Source of the DNA: CAYMRB01 sp964392615
GTDB lineage: Bacteria; Planctomycetota; UBA8108
Direction: 5' to 3'
NCBI GenBank assembly: GCA_964392615.1
Contig: CAYMRB010000069.1
Location: 1 to 29,365, forward strand
Length of the DNA stretch: 29,365 nt
The position numbers were made by a program, and so were the translations under genes. Shown one piece after another: positions 8,538-15,338 of this stretch (position 1 is its first letter; every line of letters begins with the position of its first letter). The notes under the pieces were generated by a model. That model saw only the letters and a list, made by a program, of their open reading frames with translations, was not told the origin of the DNA and searched no databases.

Positions 8538-8566
8538 TATGGACTATTCTCTCCGAAGCCCGACCG

Positions 8567-8595
8567 TTGCCTAGGCCGGGCGGTTTCCGCACAAT
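8567..8595 (+). promoter_or_regulatory. Possible promoter for the plus-strand methyltransferase
   Basis: TTGCCT (8567-8572) and CACAAT (8590-8595) are separated by 17 bases, a plausible sigma70-like pair. The CACAAT box is inside the duplicated intergenic element, but the matching position 17 bases upstream in the other copy is not a good -35 box. The promoter reading is therefore weak. Confidence 0.25.
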
Positions 8596-8639
8596 GTAAG
8601 GCTTTGAAAGTGCATGTCGACGGGATTCGACGGTTTTTC
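8587..8639 (+). repeat. Intergenic element, copy A
   Basis: This 53-base sequence matches 13728-13780 at 45 positions without gaps, in the same orientation. It opens with CCGCACAATGTAAG, continues with GCATGTCGACGGG and ends with CGGTTTTTC. Weaker similarity extends about 15 bases further upstream with one gap. Within copy A the heptamer TCGACGG occurs twice, ten bases apart (8618-8624 and 8628-8634), one helical turn, as in many direct-repeat operators. It lies between the divergent methyltransferase genes (minus start 8537 or 8483, plus start 8690). Likely a shared regulatory site of the polysaccharide locus; the function is inference. Confidence 0.7.
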
Positions 8640-8675
8640 GCCGCGCCACGGGCGTCTGGCGGTAGCCGTTCCCTT

Positions 8676-8683
8676 GGAGGAGA
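8676..8683 (+). promoter_or_regulatory. Strong ribosome binding site before a TTG start
   Basis: GGAGGAGA lies six bases before the TTG at 8690-8692 and fixes the start of the plus-strand methyltransferase, for which no ATG is suitably placed. Confidence 0.8.
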
Positions 8684-8689
8684 AAGCGC

Positions 8690-9559
8690 TTGTCGCAGCA
8701 GGAGTCCAGCCAGGATATCGATTCGCGTGAATCGCAGGAGGAAATCGACCGGCGGAACGCGCGCTTCTGGGACGAGCTGTGCGGGTCCGGATTGGCGGCA
8801 CACCACGGAATCACCGGACGTACGCCCGAGACGGTCGAGCGGTTCGACAGCACGTATCTGGGCTACTACCCGTACCTGCCTCCGTTCGTTCTCGACAAGG
8901 ATCTGGAGGGCAAGGACGTTCTCGAGATCGGCCTCGGGTACGGCACGTTGGGGCAACTCCTGGCGTCCCGTGGCTGCCGCTATCACGGCCTGGACATTGC
9001 GAGCGGCCCCGTCGAGATGATGCGCTACCGCTTGGAGAACCTCCTGGGCGCCGACGAAGCTGCTGCGCGTCAGAGTGTCCGGGTCGGCAGTGCGCTGGAG
9101 ATTCCCCACGCAGACGACTCGCTCGATTTCGTGTACTCGATCGGTTGTCTGCATCACACGGGTAACACTCCGAAGGCGATCGCGGAGGTCTATCGCGTGC
9201 TCCGAAAGGACGGGCAGGCGATCCTGATGCTCTACAACAAGCACTCGTTCCGTCAGGTTTGTGCGGTGCCCTGGTTGCGTTTCCGCTCGTTGTTCGCGCG
9301 AGATGGCCGCTCGTTGCGCGAGCGGGTACGGGCCATGTACGACACGAATTCCGAAGGTGACGCGGCGCCGTGCACGGAGTACTTCTCGCGTGGTGACGTG
9401 CGGCGAATGTGCCGGCAGTTTCGCCAGGTTCGCATCCAGTCGCAGAACTTCGATGAGTACGTGCTGTTCAATGGGAAGGTGCACGTGAAGCGCAAGCGGC
9501 TGCTCAGGAACGTCGCGCGAGTCTTGGGGCTGGATCTCTACATCACGGCCACGAAGTAG
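8690..9559 (+). CDS. Class I SAM-dependent methyltransferase
   Basis: A 289-residue methyltransferase of the UbiE/Methyltransf_11 type. Motif I is VLEIGLGYGTLGQLL, the ribose-binding acidic residue lies in YHGLDIASG, motif II/III is VRVGSALEIPHADDSLDFVYSIGCLHH, and the post-motif is EVYRVLRKDGQAILMLYN. The N-terminus is acidic and glutamine-rich. The start is TTG at 8690 with a very good ribosome site. The substrate is unknown; its place inside the locus, convergent with the ABC export operon (31 bases apart at the 3' ends), suggests methylation of a glycan or its lipid carrier, perhaps a chain-terminating cap. It is the first plus-strand gene after repeat copy A. Confidence 0.87.
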   Translation: MSQQESSQDIDSRESQEEIDRRNARFWDELCGSGLAAHHGITGRTPETVERFDSTYLGYYPYLPPFVLDKDLEGKDVLEIGLGYGTLGQLLASRGCRYHGLDIASGPVEMMRYRLENLLGADEAAARQSVRVGSALEIPHADDSLDFVYSIGCLHHTGNTPKAIAEVYRVLRKDGQAILMLYNKHSFRQVCAVPWLRFRSLFARDGRSLRERVRAMYDTNSEGDAAPCTEYFSRGDVRRMCRQFRQVRIQSQNFDEYVLFNGKVHVKRKRLLRNVARVLGLDLYITATK

Positions 9560-9581
9560 TCGCTCCGGCGTCTGGTTTCAA

Positions 9582-9604
9582 GGCGCTGCCTCAGAGCAGC
9601 CGCC
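9582..9604. terminator. Stem-loop between convergent genes (weak)
   Basis: GCTGC (9585-9589) and GCAGC (9596-9600) can pair around a six-base loop, with an outer GGC/GCC extension across a one-base bulge. It lies just past the methyltransferase stop and overlaps the stop of the convergent ABC ATPase gene. There is no T-run on either side, so intrinsic termination is doubtful. Confidence 0.25.
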
Positions 9605-11387
9605 ACTCGCCAGGATGCTGGAAGATCGCGACCGGATTCGGCGCGTTGCCGTAGACCTCGAACTCGTAGCTACGGTCGATGACCTGGTACGGCGCGGCCT
9701 TGTCGGTCGCGGCCGCGTCGAGTTCGCGATACAGGCCGACCGAGAACACGTAGTCGCCGTCGCCGAGGTTGAGCGGGCCGAAGTCGATCTGGAACTCCTG
9801 TGTCGCGCCCTCGTCGATCTCGATCTCGTACTTGGAGCCGCGGTGCCTCGATACGGGGATGCCGTCGAGGCGGTAGATCACGGCGACGGGAAGAGCGGGA
9901 AAGCGACCGCTGCGCGACGCGCGCACCTTCATGCGGAGCGCCATCGGCTTGCCGGCCTCGAACGATGCCCGCGGCGTTCCGTCGGCGTCGATCAGCGTCA
10001 CCGTTTCGATGCGCAGCGTGTCGTCGCCAGGCCACTCGCTGACGGCGCGGGCGGGTTCGGCCGTCGCGTCGCCGCTGCCGTCGGACTCGCTGTCGTCGGC
10101 CGACGCGCTCGTCTCGCCGCCGAAACTCACGGTCGCGGTCGTCCAGTCGTCACTCGGGGCGAGGTCCTGCCGCGCGAACGGTTCGCCGTCGCGCAAGAGT
10201 TCGACCACCGGGTTCGCCGTCGTGGTGGTGCGGTAGCGGATCTCGACCTCGTACCGCGTCGCCGCATCGAGCGTCCACAGGAAGAACTGCACGTCAGCGG
10301 GTGGCGTCGCATCGCCGCCCGCGACGCTACGAAAGCGCTGCGGGCCATCCAGCGACGGCGGCCCCCAGCCACACGCATCGGACAGCGAGACCGATGCCGG
10401 GCGATTCGGCGCCGAGTCCTGCGCGTCGCCGACGCGCAGCTCCTCGTAGACCTCGGGCCCCTCCTTGAGAGCGACCGCGCCGATGTCGATCCCCGCCGTT
10501 GGCGCGTCGCCGGCCACGAAGCGCGCGATGAGCGACGCGTCGTAGAACCCGAAGCGGCTCGCGCCGCCGTTGTTGCCGGACTGCCGCGCGCGATTCTTGG
10601 CCTGCAGGCGGCGCTCGTTGCGGGCGCGCAGAAACTGCTCGTACGCCTTGACGACCTCGAGCGCCTCGCCGCGTCGGACGACGCGGCCGTGGTCGATCCA
10701 GATGGCCTCCTCGCAGAAGCGCACGGTCATGTCGAGCGCGTGTGAGACGATGAGCACCGTCGTGTGATCGCTCTCGACGAGCTTCGCGATGCGTTCGGTC
10801 GACTTCGCGATGAAGTAGCCATCGCCCGCACCGAGGATCTCGTCGATGATCAGGATATCGGGCTTGATCGTCGTCGCCGTCGCGAACGTCAGCCGTGCCT
10901 GCATGCCCGCCGAGTACGTCTTGAACGGCTGATCGAGGAACTCCTCGAGCTCCGTGAACTCGGCGATCTCGCCGATCGCGTCGCGGATCTGGTCGCGCGA
11001 CAAGCCCTGGTAGACGAGTGACGCCTCGATGTTCTCGCGGCCGGTGAACTCCGGGTGGAACCCGGCGCCGGTGTTCATCAGCGCGTGCACGTCACCGGTT
11101 ACGTCGACCGTGCCCTCGGTCGGCGCGACGTTGCCGGTGATCAGCTTCAAGAGCGTCGTCTTGCCGGCGCCGTTGCAGCCGACGATGCCGACGCGGCGAC
11201 CGCGGCCGACCTCGAGGTCGACATCGCGCAGCGCCCAGAACTCCCGGAAGCGGTTTCGCCGAATCGGTAGGAGCTTCGCGACGCCGAGCGCGTCGAGGAA
11301 GTTGTCCAGCCGCGTCGGGAAGATCTTGTACATCTTCCCGAGGCCGGCGATGCGGATCGCGGCATCGTCGGGGCGGCGCTCAGACAT
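9591..11387 (-). CDS. Wzt-type ABC exporter ATPase with enlarged C-terminal region
   Basis: A 598-residue ATP-binding subunit of a polysaccharide ABC exporter. The ATPase has Walker A GCNGAGKTT (70-78), the Wzt-like NTGAGFHPEFTGRENI block, signature YSAGMQARLTFA (158-169), Walker B ILIIDEILGAGD (178-189) and H-loop His216. The last 145 residues (about 455-598) look like the Wzt C-terminal beta-sandwich that reads the capped glycan end. Between them is an extra stretch of about 175 residues (275-450) with a beta-rich part (VQFFLWTLDAATRYEVEIRY) and a Ser/Asp-rich linker; Wzt proteins are usually 250-430 residues. ATG at 11385-11387 overlaps the permease stop by eight bases, so the two subunits are coupled. 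The gene symbol wzt would describe type, not proven orthology. Confidence 0.88.
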   Translation of the reverse strand: MSERRPDDAAIRIAGLGKMYKIFPTRLDNFLDALGVAKLLPIRRNRFREFWALRDVDLEVGRGRRVGIVGCNGAGKTTLLKLITGNVAPTEGTVDVTGDVHALMNTGAGFHPEFTGRENIEASLVYQGLSRDQIRDAIGEIAEFTELEEFLDQPFKTYSAGMQARLTFATATTIKPDILIIDEILGAGDGYFIAKSTERIAKLVESDHTTVLIVSHALDMTVRFCEEAIWIDHGRVVRRGEALEVVKAYEQFLRARNERRLQAKNRARQSGNNGGASRFGFYDASLIARFVAGDAPTAGIDIGAVALKEGPEVYEELRVGDAQDSAPNRPASVSLSDACGWGPPSLDGPQRFRSVAGGDATPPADVQFFLWTLDAATRYEVEIRYRTTTTANPVVELLRDGEPFARQDLAPSDDWTTATVSFGGETSASADDSESDGSGDATAEPARAVSEWPGDDTLRIETVTLIDADGTPRASFEAGKPMALRMKVRASRSGRFPALPVAVIYRLDGIPVSRHRGSKYEIEIDEGATQEFQIDFGPLNLGDGDYVFSVGLYRELDAAATDKAAPYQVIDRSYEFEVYGNAPNPVAIFQHPGEWRLL

Positions 11388-12168
11388 AGTCGACGATGAC
11401 TCGCTTGGCACGGGAGAAGAACCAGCTTCCGAGCACGAACAGGCCGCACGAGAGGACGACGAGGAAGAGACAGTGACTGAGTCCGGGCAGCCGGCCGAAG
11501 ATCAGCACGTCCTGATACGCCTGCACCCAGTACGCGAACGGGTTGAATGTGATGATCGGTCGCAGCGACTCCGGCACTCGGTCGGCCGTGTACGCGAATG
11601 GCGACGCGATCAGGAGCGCCATCAACACGACGTTCATCAGGTTGCCGAGGTCGCGAAAGACGACATTGAGGAGCGACAGGATCCACGCGAGGCCGAGCAG
11701 CCCGACGACGTGCAGTCCCCACAGGGGGACGACGGCCAGCGTCGCCCAGCTCAACCGATCGATGGCCAGTGTGCCGACGAGAAGCACCGGCAGGCCGGCG
11801 AGCATCGGCGTTTGACTCATGAGCACGGCCTTCGCGGGGGCGAGGTCGATCGGGAAGACGGTGTTCTCGAGCACGCTGCGATTGGTGACGACCGCGCCGA
11901 GGCCCTGCATCAGCGACTCGGCGGTCATGAAGTAGGGCACCAGCCCCGAGAACACGAAGAACACGTAGGCGGTGCTACTCTCGAGGCCCGGGACTTTGAC
12001 GGCGAAGATCTTGAGGTAGACCACCGCGTACAGACCGAGGATCGACCACGGGCCGAGGATGGCCCACGCGAGTCCGAGGATCGATCCGGCGTAGCGGCTG
12101 CGCAGCTCGCTCCAGGCCGTGCGGCAGAGGAGGTGGCGATGGGAGATCAGCAGGCGTGCACTTGTCAC
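11380..12168 (-). CDS. Wzm-type ABC-2 polysaccharide export permease
   Basis: A 262-residue inner-membrane permease. The amphipathic N-terminus (LCRTAWSELRSRYAGSILG) followed by WAILGPWSILGLYAVVYLKI is the typical opening of ABC-2 polysaccharide exporters, and about six membrane helices follow, ending with ITFNPFAYWVQAYQDVLIFG and a last helix. With the ATPase it would move an undecaprenyl-linked glycan across the inner membrane. The start is taken as GTG at 12166-12168, four bases after the stop of the upstream glycosyltransferase, with GGAAAG about 8 bases before it. ATG at 12199-12201, overlapping that gene by 29 bases, is an alternative. The 3' end overlaps the ATPase start. This adjacency of permease and ATPase strongly supports both calls. 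Confidence 0.88.
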   Translation of the reverse strand: MTSARLLISHRHLLCRTAWSELRSRYAGSILGLAWAILGPWSILGLYAVVYLKIFAVKVPGLESSTAYVFFVFSGLVPYFMTAESLMQGLGAVVTNRSVLENTVFPIDLAPAKAVLMSQTPMLAGLPVLLVGTLAIDRLSWATLAVVPLWGLHVVGLLGLAWILSLLNVVFRDLGNLMNVVLMALLIASPFAYTADRVPESLRPIITFNPFAYWVQAYQDVLIFGRLPGLSHCLFLVVLSCGLFVLGSWFFSRAKRVIVDYV

Positions 12169-12172
12169 CGCG

Positions 12173-13660
12173 TCAACTTTCCGTCGCGTTCGTCGAATCA
12201 TCGCGTGCCAGCACACGCCGCGCGACGCCGCGCACTGCGCGCCACGCTCGGCCGAGCACTCGCACGACACCCCATGCGAGACGGAAGGCGATCTTCCCGG
12301 TGCCGAGGATCCACGGCCGGCCGGCGAAGCGCTCCTTGAACCGCTGCTTGACGAAGATCAGACGATGTCGCAGCGGCAGCCGTTGGATCTGCTCCTTGCT
12401 GCCGACGGCCACCGGGATCCACAGATCCTGCGGCGCGAGAACCGCACTCGTCACCAGATTCCCCGCGAAGCACTCGGTCTGCGCGAGCTCGAGGCGCACG
12501 CTTCCGGTGGCGTCGTCCTGACTCCCGAGCAGCACGGACACCGGCGGCCGCCGATCGGATCGCGGCTCGGCACACTCCTCCAGGACACGATCGACACGTG
12601 CGACGAAGCTCCCGTATCCCCACTCACCGGAGCGGATGATGTCTTCGTATGCGCGCTCGGTCATGCGTTCGACGAGCGCGTCGTCGCGAACTTTGTCGAG
12701 GACCTCGTCGACGTTGCTGAAGTCCTTCGCGAGCGGGAGGTAGTGATCGTCCGGCCGCACGACATCGGAGTACTCGCCCTCGAAGAGGATGAGCGCGGTG
12801 CGCAGCGCGATCGCTTCGAACACGCGCGGCGAGACCTGGTTCATGCGGATCTTGCCTTCGTGCGGCGCGAGGAAGCGCTCGGCCGCCTCCTCGTAGGTCA
12901 GCGACGGGCGGCGTTCGAGCTCGGCCTCGATCGTCGCGCGGATCTCGCCGCGCTCGTCGAACACGTTCGAGCCGCTCTCCGTGCCGAGGGTCGCGCGGCA
13001 GCTCTGCAGCCAGTCGTACCAGTGGGGGCCGTAGATCCGCTTCTCCTCGGCCCACTCGATATCCGCCGGAATGCCGCGTTCCGCGCAGATCTGGCGCATG
13101 CGGACGCCGATCTGCAGCTTCTCCTGGCCGAGATCGCCGTACCAATAGGGCAGGGGGCGGCCGCGGTAGCCGATGACGATCTCGCGCTCGGCCAGCGGCT
13201 TCGCCGTCGTCAGTCGCTCGAGCTTCGCGGGAACATAACCCGTCAGATTGTTCTCGAAACGGACGGTCGGGAAGCGGCTCGACGGATAGACCGCGTCGCG
13301 GTGCTCGTCGGGCACGCACGTGAAGATGACGTCGACCCCGAGTTTCTCGATCCAGCCGCGGGCGGTCTCGGTCGTCTCGTACTCGTCCTGAATGAAGAGC
13401 GCCGTGAGGCCGCCGAAGGCCTCGAGCGCGGCCACGTACTCCGAGTTGATCTGCCAGGTCAGGCTGAGGCGGACGGAGTAGTGGATGACGACCACGTCGA
13501 AGAGGTCGAGCGAGACGGTCGGCACGCCTTCATGGGTGGCGACGGCGTACCACACTCGATGCGCCGAGAAGCGCGCGAAGCTCTCGACGTGCTCGCGTAC
13601 GGTTTCGGTATACGTCGACCGGTCGTCGTAAAGGACCAGGACCTGCAGTTGTGCGTCCAC
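12173..13660 (-). CDS. CgeB-like glycosyltransferase (paralogue 2)
   Basis: A 495-residue CgeB-like glycosyltransferase. It shares with paralogues 1 and 3 the blocks LGTESGSNVFDERGE, SPRVFEAIALRT, LFEGEYSDVVRPDDHY, DFSNVDEVLDKVRD and WGYGSFVAR. The C-terminus differs: instead of a clean membrane helix it has a basic amphipathic stretch rich in Trp, Arg and Val (WGVVRVLGRAWRAVRG), suited to peripheral membrane binding. The start is GTG at 13658-13660, because the paralogue core (VLVLYDDRS) begins just after it; the open frame continues upstream into the intergenic repeat, which argues against the earlier ATG at 13756. It leads the glycosyltransferase-permease-ATPase operon. Substrates are unknown. 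Confidence 0.8.
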   Translation of the reverse strand: MDAQLQVLVLYDDRSTYTETVREHVESFARFSAHRVWYAVATHEGVPTVSLDLFDVVVIHYSVRLSLTWQINSEYVAALEAFGGLTALFIQDEYETTETARGWIEKLGVDVIFTCVPDEHRDAVYPSSRFPTVRFENNLTGYVPAKLERLTTAKPLAEREIVIGYRGRPLPYWYGDLGQEKLQIGVRMRQICAERGIPADIEWAEEKRIYGPHWYDWLQSCRATLGTESGSNVFDERGEIRATIEAELERRPSLTYEEAAERFLAPHEGKIRMNQVSPRVFEAIALRTALILFEGEYSDVVRPDDHYLPLAKDFSNVDEVLDKVRDDALVERMTERAYEDIIRSGEWGYGSFVARVDRVLEECAEPRSDRRPPVSVLLGSQDDATGSVRLELAQTECFAGNLVTSAVLAPQDLWIPVAVGSKEQIQRLPLRHRLIFVKQRFKERFAGRPWILGTGKIAFRLAWGVVRVLGRAWRAVRGVARRVLARDDSTNATES

Positions 13661-13727
13661 TCGCGCTGGGGGCCTCGAACCCGTCTCTTCTGGTGGCCCG
13701 GCCGGGCGTCGCGGCCTGGGCGATTCC

Positions 13728-13780
13728 CCGCACAATGTAAGCCTTTCGGGGGGCATGTCGACGGGTTTCGGCGGTTTTTC
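13728..13780 (+). repeat. Intergenic element, copy B
   Basis: Second copy of the 53-base element, 45 of 53 bases identical to 8587-8639. The differences cluster in a six-base stretch (13747-13751 region), while the flanks CCGCACAATGTAAG, GCATGTCGACGGG and CGGTTTTTC are unchanged. In this copy the 3' end can form GGCGG-TTTTT-CCGCC. It lies between the divergent CgeB-like gene (minus start 13660) and the SDR epimerase (plus start 13867), 86 bases before the latter. The rest of this 206-base gap shows only the epimerase ribosome site. Confidence 0.7.
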
Positions 13781-13866
13781 CGCCCGTCTCGGGTGGACAG
13801 GCCGCGGCGCGATCGCGTAGGGTCCCGGCCGGGATGCGACGGGTGACGACTTACGAAGGAGCGAGC

Positions 13867-14922
13867 ATGAAAGGCTTCGAGGGGCGCACGGCGCTCGTGA
13901 CGGGCGGAGCGGGATTCGTCGGCAGCAATCTGGTGCGGCGCCTGCTCGCTGCGGATATCGCGTCGGTCCACATCGTGGACAATCTGCTCAGCGCCGAGCG
14001 CAGCAACGTGCCGGACGACCACCGCGTCCGCTTCACGCACGGCTCGATCGCCAGCGAGCGCGTGCTGTGGGACATCGCCGATGCGTACGACTACGCGTTC
14101 CATCTGTCGACGTATCACGGCAACCAGAGCTCGATTTGCGATCCGATCGCAGACTACGAGAACAACCAGCTAACGACCCTGCGGCTCTTCGAGCGCATGA
14201 AAGGCTTCGAGCGGCTGCGCAAGCTGGTGTACTCCGCCGCCGGCTGCTCGGTCGCGGAGAAGACCTTCGACGACGCCGAGGCGACGACGGAGGACGCTCC
14301 GGTGTCGCTGACGATGGACAGTCCGTACTCGATCTCGAAGCTCGTCGGCGAGTTCTACTCGGTCTACTACCACGACCGTCACGGGCTGCCGACGGTGCGC
14401 GCCCGATTCCAGAACGTCTACGGGCCCGGCGAGATCCTGGGCGCGGGCGAGTGGCGCGGCACGCCGGCGACGGTCTGGCGCAACGTGACGCCGACGTTCG
14501 TCTACAAGGCGCTGAACGGATTGCCGATTCCGCTCGAGAACGAAGGCGTCGCGACCCGGGACTTCATCTTCGTCGACGATATCTGTCGGGGGCTCATGCT
14601 CGGCGCGCTCGAGGGCGCCCCCGGCGACGTCTACAACCTGGCGACCGGCGAGGAGACGTCGATCCGCGCGCTCGCCGAGAAGATCAACGCTCTCGCCGGC
14701 GGCCGGTCGGAGATCGAGCTGCGTCCGAAGCGCGACTGGGACCACTCCGGCAAGCGCTACGCGTCGACCGAGAAGTCCGAACGCGTGCTCGGATTCACGG
14801 CCAGCGTCTCGATCGACGAGGGGCTTGCCCGTACGATGGAGTGGACGCGCGAGAATCTCCCGTTCATCGAGCGGACGATGCGGAAGCACGACGCGCACAT
14901 GACCGCCCTTGGAGCGATGTGA
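13867..14922 (+). CDS. NAD(P)-dependent SDR epimerase/dehydratase
   Basis: A 351-residue extended short-chain dehydrogenase acting on a nucleotide sugar. The dinucleotide-binding motif TGGAGFVGSN is at residues 15-24, the catalytic pair is in SPYSISKLVGE (Tyr and Lys spaced YxxxK), and NVYGPGE and RDFIFVDDICRG follow, as in GalE-like epimerases and 4,6-dehydratases. The upstream Ser/Thr of the catalytic triad falls in VYSAAGCSV. ATG at 13867 has AAGGAG five bases upstream, deciding it over the in-frame ATG 33 bases earlier. It is the first gene after repeat copy B. The exact reaction (epimerase, dehydratase or decarboxylase) cannot be fixed from sequence. A related enzyme is at 26350-27291. 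Confidence 0.88.
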   Translation: MKGFEGRTALVTGGAGFVGSNLVRRLLAADIASVHIVDNLLSAERSNVPDDHRVRFTHGSIASERVLWDIADAYDYAFHLSTYHGNQSSICDPIADYENNQLTTLRLFERMKGFERLRKLVYSAAGCSVAEKTFDDAEATTEDAPVSLTMDSPYSISKLVGEFYSVYYHDRHGLPTVRARFQNVYGPGEILGAGEWRGTPATVWRNVTPTFVYKALNGLPIPLENEGVATRDFIFVDDICRGLMLGALEGAPGDVYNLATGEETSIRALAEKINALAGGRSEIELRPKRDWDHSGKRYASTEKSERVLGFTASVSIDEGLARTMEWTRENLPFIERTMRKHDAHMTALGAM

Positions 14923-15301
14923 GGACTTGGTCGACGAGCCCGGCGCGGATCGACAGCCGGACGAGCGCAGCGGTGGGGGCGTACCGTCGCTTCCCGCGGT
15001 GGCGTTGACCGCGGCGCTGCACGATCCGACCGGGATCCTCGGGCTCCGCGCGGAGGCGCCGGTTCCTCTGCCGACGGCCGTCGTGCACGCGGTCGAGTGG
15101 GAGTGGCACGATCCGGTGGAGGCGATCCTGCGCTTCACCGGTTGGTCGTGGGAGGAGCTCGAGTCGAACGCGGCCGCGCGCGCCGAGGTCGGCGCCCTGA
15201 TGCGCATCTTCCAAGAGGCTGCAGCCGTCCGGCAGCGCGAAGAGATCGAGCGCGAAGCCGCGACGCTGCGTTGGCAGCGGCACCAGGGCTGTCCGGTCTG
15301 A
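14909..15301 (+). CDS. Small protein of unknown function, coupled to the SDR epimerase
   Basis: Up to 130 residues; I do not recognise the family. The first part is Pro/Gly-rich and probably disordered, the middle has a WEWHDPVEAILRFTGWSWEEL block, and the C-terminus is a charged helix rich in Glu, Arg and Ala, ending in CPV. Base composition in third positions is GC-rich like its neighbours, supporting real coding. The start is unclear: TTG at 14909 overlaps the epimerase by 14 bases, TTG at 14927 lies just after its stop, and GTG at 14999 would remove the disordered part. None has a well-spaced ribosome site. The overlap suggests co-translation with the epimerase. No signal peptide or membrane helix is visible. 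Confidence 0.55.
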   Translation: MERCEDLVDEPGADRQPDERSGGGVPSLPAVALTAALHDPTGILGLRAEAPVPLPTAVVHAVEWEWHDPVEAILRFTGWSWEELESNAAARAEVGALMRIFQEAAAVRQREEIEREAATLRWQRHQGCPV

Positions 15302-15338
15302 ACTCGAGCTAACCGTCGGCGCGATTGACTCCTCGTCG

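Noticed and set aside
8531..8550. TGGCAC as a possible sigma54 -24 box
   Set aside because: No matching GC element occurs at the -12 position.
8571..8613. Short minus-strand peptides encoded by the intergenic element (both copies contain an LTLCG stretch after an ATG)
   Set aside because: Base identity in the shared part is complete and not biased to third positions, residues before it differ, and no ribosome site is seen; conservation looks like DNA or RNA function.
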